Notes under the pieces: generated by a model
The model's database searches: none
Told to the model about the DNA's origin: nothing
The model's input: the letters and a program-made list of their open reading frames with translations, nothing else
In this document: positions 6,351 to 7,673 of the stretch, piece by piece
How positions within the stretch are numbered: the stretch's first letter is position 1
Layout of the letters: every line of letters starts with the position of its first letter
Translations under genes and position numbers: made by a program
Source: JBBDRV01 sp040905285
Lineage (GTDB): Bacteria; Bacteroidota; Rhodothermia; Balneolales; Balneolaceae
NCBI GenBank assembly: GCA_040905285.1
Contig: JBBDRV010000096.1
Location: 1-7,673 of the forward strand
DNA: 7,673 nt
Reading direction: 5' to 3'

Positions 6351-6413
6351 AGAACTGACTGACACAAATGATCTATTTCAAGCCCACTGCAGTTAACTGG
6401 AGTGGGTTTTTTT
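6306..6413 (+). promoter_or_regulatory. Tryptophan attenuator (alternative antiterminator/terminator RNA)
   Basis: Two mutually exclusive structures can be drawn. Antiterminator: GCAGCGGGC at 6333-6341 pairs with GCCCACTGC at 6382-6390, eight pairs with one C/A mismatch (6337/6386). Terminator: 6383-6392 pairs with 6397-6406 and is followed by seven T. Both use the same arm, 6382-6390. A ribosome stalled for lack of charged tRNA-Trp at 6306-6314 should leave 6333-6341 free and favour read-through into trpE; a ribosome at the stop codon 6348-6350 should cover it and allow termination. A possible early hairpin, GCGG 6316-6319 with CCGC 6331-6334, would play the part of the 1:2 structure but is only 4 bp. 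The pairing is seen in the sequence; the mechanism is inferred from the enterobacterial model. Confidence 0.78.
6380..6413 (+). terminator. Intrinsic terminator, 3:4 arm of the trp attenuator
   Basis: CCCACT 6383-6388 pairs with AGTGGG 6401-6406. After one G/G mismatch, CAG 6390-6392 pairs with CTG 6397-6399 around a TTAA loop. The base can be extended by AAG against the first T residues. Seven T follow at 6407-6413. It ends transcription before trpE under tryptophan excess and may also stop transcripts running on from pssA. Confidence 0.88.
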
Positions 6414-6452
6414 GTTTCTGTTATCTGTGTCTGTTTCCCAATGTTGTTATTT

Positions 6453-7673
6453 ATGGATTTTCAATCGTTTAAAAAATTGTCTGAGTCTTATACCGCCATT
6501 CCGGTGAGCCGCCGGATGCTGGCTGATGTCCTGACCCCGGTTTCGGTGTTTCTTTCCCTCCGGGAACAGGCAGAATACCCCTTTTTACTTGAATCGGTTG
6601 AAGGGGGTGAACAGCTTGCACGCTATTCTTTTCTGGGCAGGAATCCGTATAAGGTTCTTGTTTTTGACGGAGAAATGGTCAGTATTACGGAAAACGGTAC
6701 AGAAGAGAAATCGGATCAGGCATATTTTGATGTCCTGAGGGATTTGACGACAGCTTACAGAGAGCCTGATCTGCCTGATCTGCCTACGCTGACCGGAGGA
6801 GCAGTGGGTTTTTCATCTTATGATACGGTCAGGGAAATTGAAAGTCTGTCAGATGCACCCCCGGAAGATGTACATCTTCCGGAGGCCGTATGGGCATTTT
6901 ATGATGAAATTATTGCATTCGACCATGTCCGGAAACAGCTGGTTCTTATGAAAACGGTTTTTGTAAAACCGCAAATGGATCTTGAACAGGCATTTAATGA
7001 TGCCCGGGACTCCCTGGATCATCTGGAGGAAACAGTGAAAAAGGCCGGTACAGGAAGTCGTGAGTTTCACCTTGATACAGAAACCGTTACCAGCAATCTC
7101 TCGGAATCCCGTTTTGCAGAGATGGTGAACAGGGGAAAGGAGTATATATATGAAGGGGATATATTCCAGGTGGTTCTTTCACAGCGATTCGAAGTGCCGT
7201 TCAGCGGTGATCGTTTCATGCTTTACCGGGCGTTGCGGATGGTAAACCCTTCCCCGTATCTTTTTTATCTGGATTTTAATGGATTTTCACTGATCGGATC
7301 TTCACCGGAAGTGCTGGTACGTGTCCGCCATGGCAAAGCACAGCTTTTGCCGATAGCAGGAACCCGACCGCGTGGTATCGACAGAAATCAGGATCTTGCC
7401 CTTGAGGAAGAACTCCGGCAGGATCCGAAGGAGGTTGCCGAACATGTCATGCTGGTGGATCTTGGGAGGAATGACCTGTCCAGGGTCTGTAAAGCCGGAA
7501 CCGTGAAACTGGAACGAAGTCAGGCCATCGAACGCTATTCGCATGTGATGCACATTGTATCGGACGTGACAGGGAACCTGAAACAGGGTATGAGCTCCGT
7601 CGACGCACTGATGCAGTGTTTTCCCGCAGGTACGGTAAGCGGCGCCCCAAAAATCCGGGCCATGCAGATCATC
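6453..7673 (+). CDS. trpE: Anthranilate synthase component I, 3' end beyond window
   Basis: 407 residues are visible and the frame is still open at the last base; TrpE is usually 460-520 residues, so roughly the last 60-100 are missing. It makes anthranilate from chorismate with ammonia supplied by the TrpG glutaminase, the first committed step to tryptophan. The N-terminal domain carries YPFLLESVEGGEQLARYSFLG (42-62), whose LLES (Ser48) is the tryptophan-binding feedback site. The catalytic domain has GDIFQVVLSQR (235-245), NPSPY (265-269, second part of the feedback site), GSSPE (282-286), IAGTRPRG (301-308), DLGRNDL (336-342), HVMHIVSDV (364-372) and FPAGTVSGAPK (390-400). Key active-site motifs present in this part are intact, and feedback inhibition is expected. 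An ATG at 6441 in the same frame would add four residues (MLLF); I prefer 6453, but neither has a ribosome binding site. It is preceded by the leader and attenuator; trpG or other trp genes probably follow outside the window. Confidence 0.95.
   Translation, partial: MDFQSFKKLSESYTAIPVSRRMLADVLTPVSVFLSLREQAEYPFLLESVEGGEQLARYSFLGRNPYKVLVFDGEMVSITENGTEEKSDQAYFDVLRDLTTAYREPDLPDLPTLTGGAVGFSSYDTVREIESLSDAPPEDVHLPEAVWAFYDEIIAFDHVRKQLVLMKTVFVKPQMDLEQAFNDARDSLDHLEETVKKAGTGSREFHLDTETVTSNLSESRFAEMVNRGKEYIYEGDIFQVVLSQRFEVPFSGDRFMLYRALRMVNPSPYLFYLDFNGFSLIGSSPEVLVRVRHGKAQLLPIAGTRPRGIDRNQDLALEEELRQDPKEVAEHVMLVDLGRNDLSRVCKAGTVKLERSQAIERYSHVMHIVSDVTGNLKQGMSSVDALMQCFPAGTVSGAPKIRAMQII
6765..6782. repeat. 9-bp perfect in-frame tandem duplication in trpE
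   Basis: CCTGATCTG is repeated at 6765-6773 and 6774-6782, giving Pro-Asp-Leu twice and then Pro in the linker of the N-terminal domain of TrpE. It keeps the frame. Confidence 0.7.
6861..6882. repeat. Perfect 22-bp palindrome inside trpE
   Basis: The half CCGGAAGATGT (6861-6871) is followed immediately by its exact reverse complement (6872-6882) with no spacer. Beyond one mismatched pair (6860/6883) two more G-C pairs are possible (6858-6859 with 6884-6885). It encodes part of a surface-like segment of TrpE, PEDVHLPE. It could bind a dimeric protein or form a cruciform or RNA hairpin; no function is shown. Confidence 0.8.
6955..6971. repeat. 7-bp inverted repeat with 3-nt loop in trpE
   Basis: CGGTTTT at 6955-6961, loop TGT, AAAACCG at 6965-6971, perfect pairing. 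It lies 72 nt after the 22-bp palindrome in the same gene and is not followed by a T-run, so it is not a terminator. It may be chance. Confidence 0.45.

Noticed and set aside
6390..6399. CAGTTAACTG, similar to the core of the E. coli TrpR operator, upstream of trpE
   Set aside because: The CTAG half-site boxes needed by TrpR are missing, and the bases are fully explained as the upper stem and loop of the terminator. TrpR is also not expected outside a few groups.
7139..7167. Nine-pair AT-rich inverted repeat in trpE
   Set aside because: It comes from TAT/ATA codons within the conserved EYIYEGDIFQ segment and includes a G-U pair, so protein constraint explains it.

Overview
All recognisable genes in this window lie on the + strand and are ordinary bacterial housekeeping genes. 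Base composition looks close to balanced. Most gene starts have no convincing Shine-Dalgarno sequence: AT-rich or pyrimidine-rich DNA stands before the starts of dxr, rseP, the leader peptide and trpE. Together with the gene content (DXP isoprenoid pathway, RseP-type membrane protease, PssA/Psd lipid synthesis), this suggests a Gram-negative bacterium of the Bacteroidota/Balneolota/Rhodothermota kind. That placement is an inference and is not proved by the window.

Layout. 1-285: C-terminal end of an SRPBCC (START-like, cyclase/dehydrase) protein. 286-503: gap with two short tandem duplications. 504-2101: aroE (shikimate dehydrogenase) and a YfiH/PgeF laccase-domain protein, joined by a one-base stop/start overlap. 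2102-2226: gap opening with a 24-bp imperfect tandem duplication. 2227-6226: a compact envelope and isoprenoid cluster, dxr, rseP, psd and pssA, with spacings of 8 nt, 3 nt and a 4-nt overlap, probably one transcript. 6227-6452: a regulatory leader. 6453-7673: trpE (anthranilate synthase component I), cut by the window end.

The most interesting part is 6279-6413. A 23-codon ORF with three consecutive Trp codons is followed by a strong intrinsic terminator about 40 nt before trpE. A segment at the end of the ORF (6333-6341) can pair with the 5' arm of the terminator (6382-6390) in 8 of 9 positions, making an antiterminator. The geometry fits ribosome-mediated tryptophan attenuation. A ribosome stalled at the Trp codons leaves 6333-6341 free, so trpE is read. 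A ribosome that reaches the stop codon at 6348-6350 covers that segment, so the terminator forms. TrpE itself keeps the LLES and NPSPY motifs linked to feedback inhibition by tryptophan, so the pathway entry appears controlled at two levels. AroE acts upstream in the same aromatic pathway but shows no such leader.

Other points of note are a perfect 22-bp palindrome inside trpE, a TTG start for dxr forced by an in-frame stop just upstream, a very basic N-terminus on PssA, and four short tandem duplications spread over the window.
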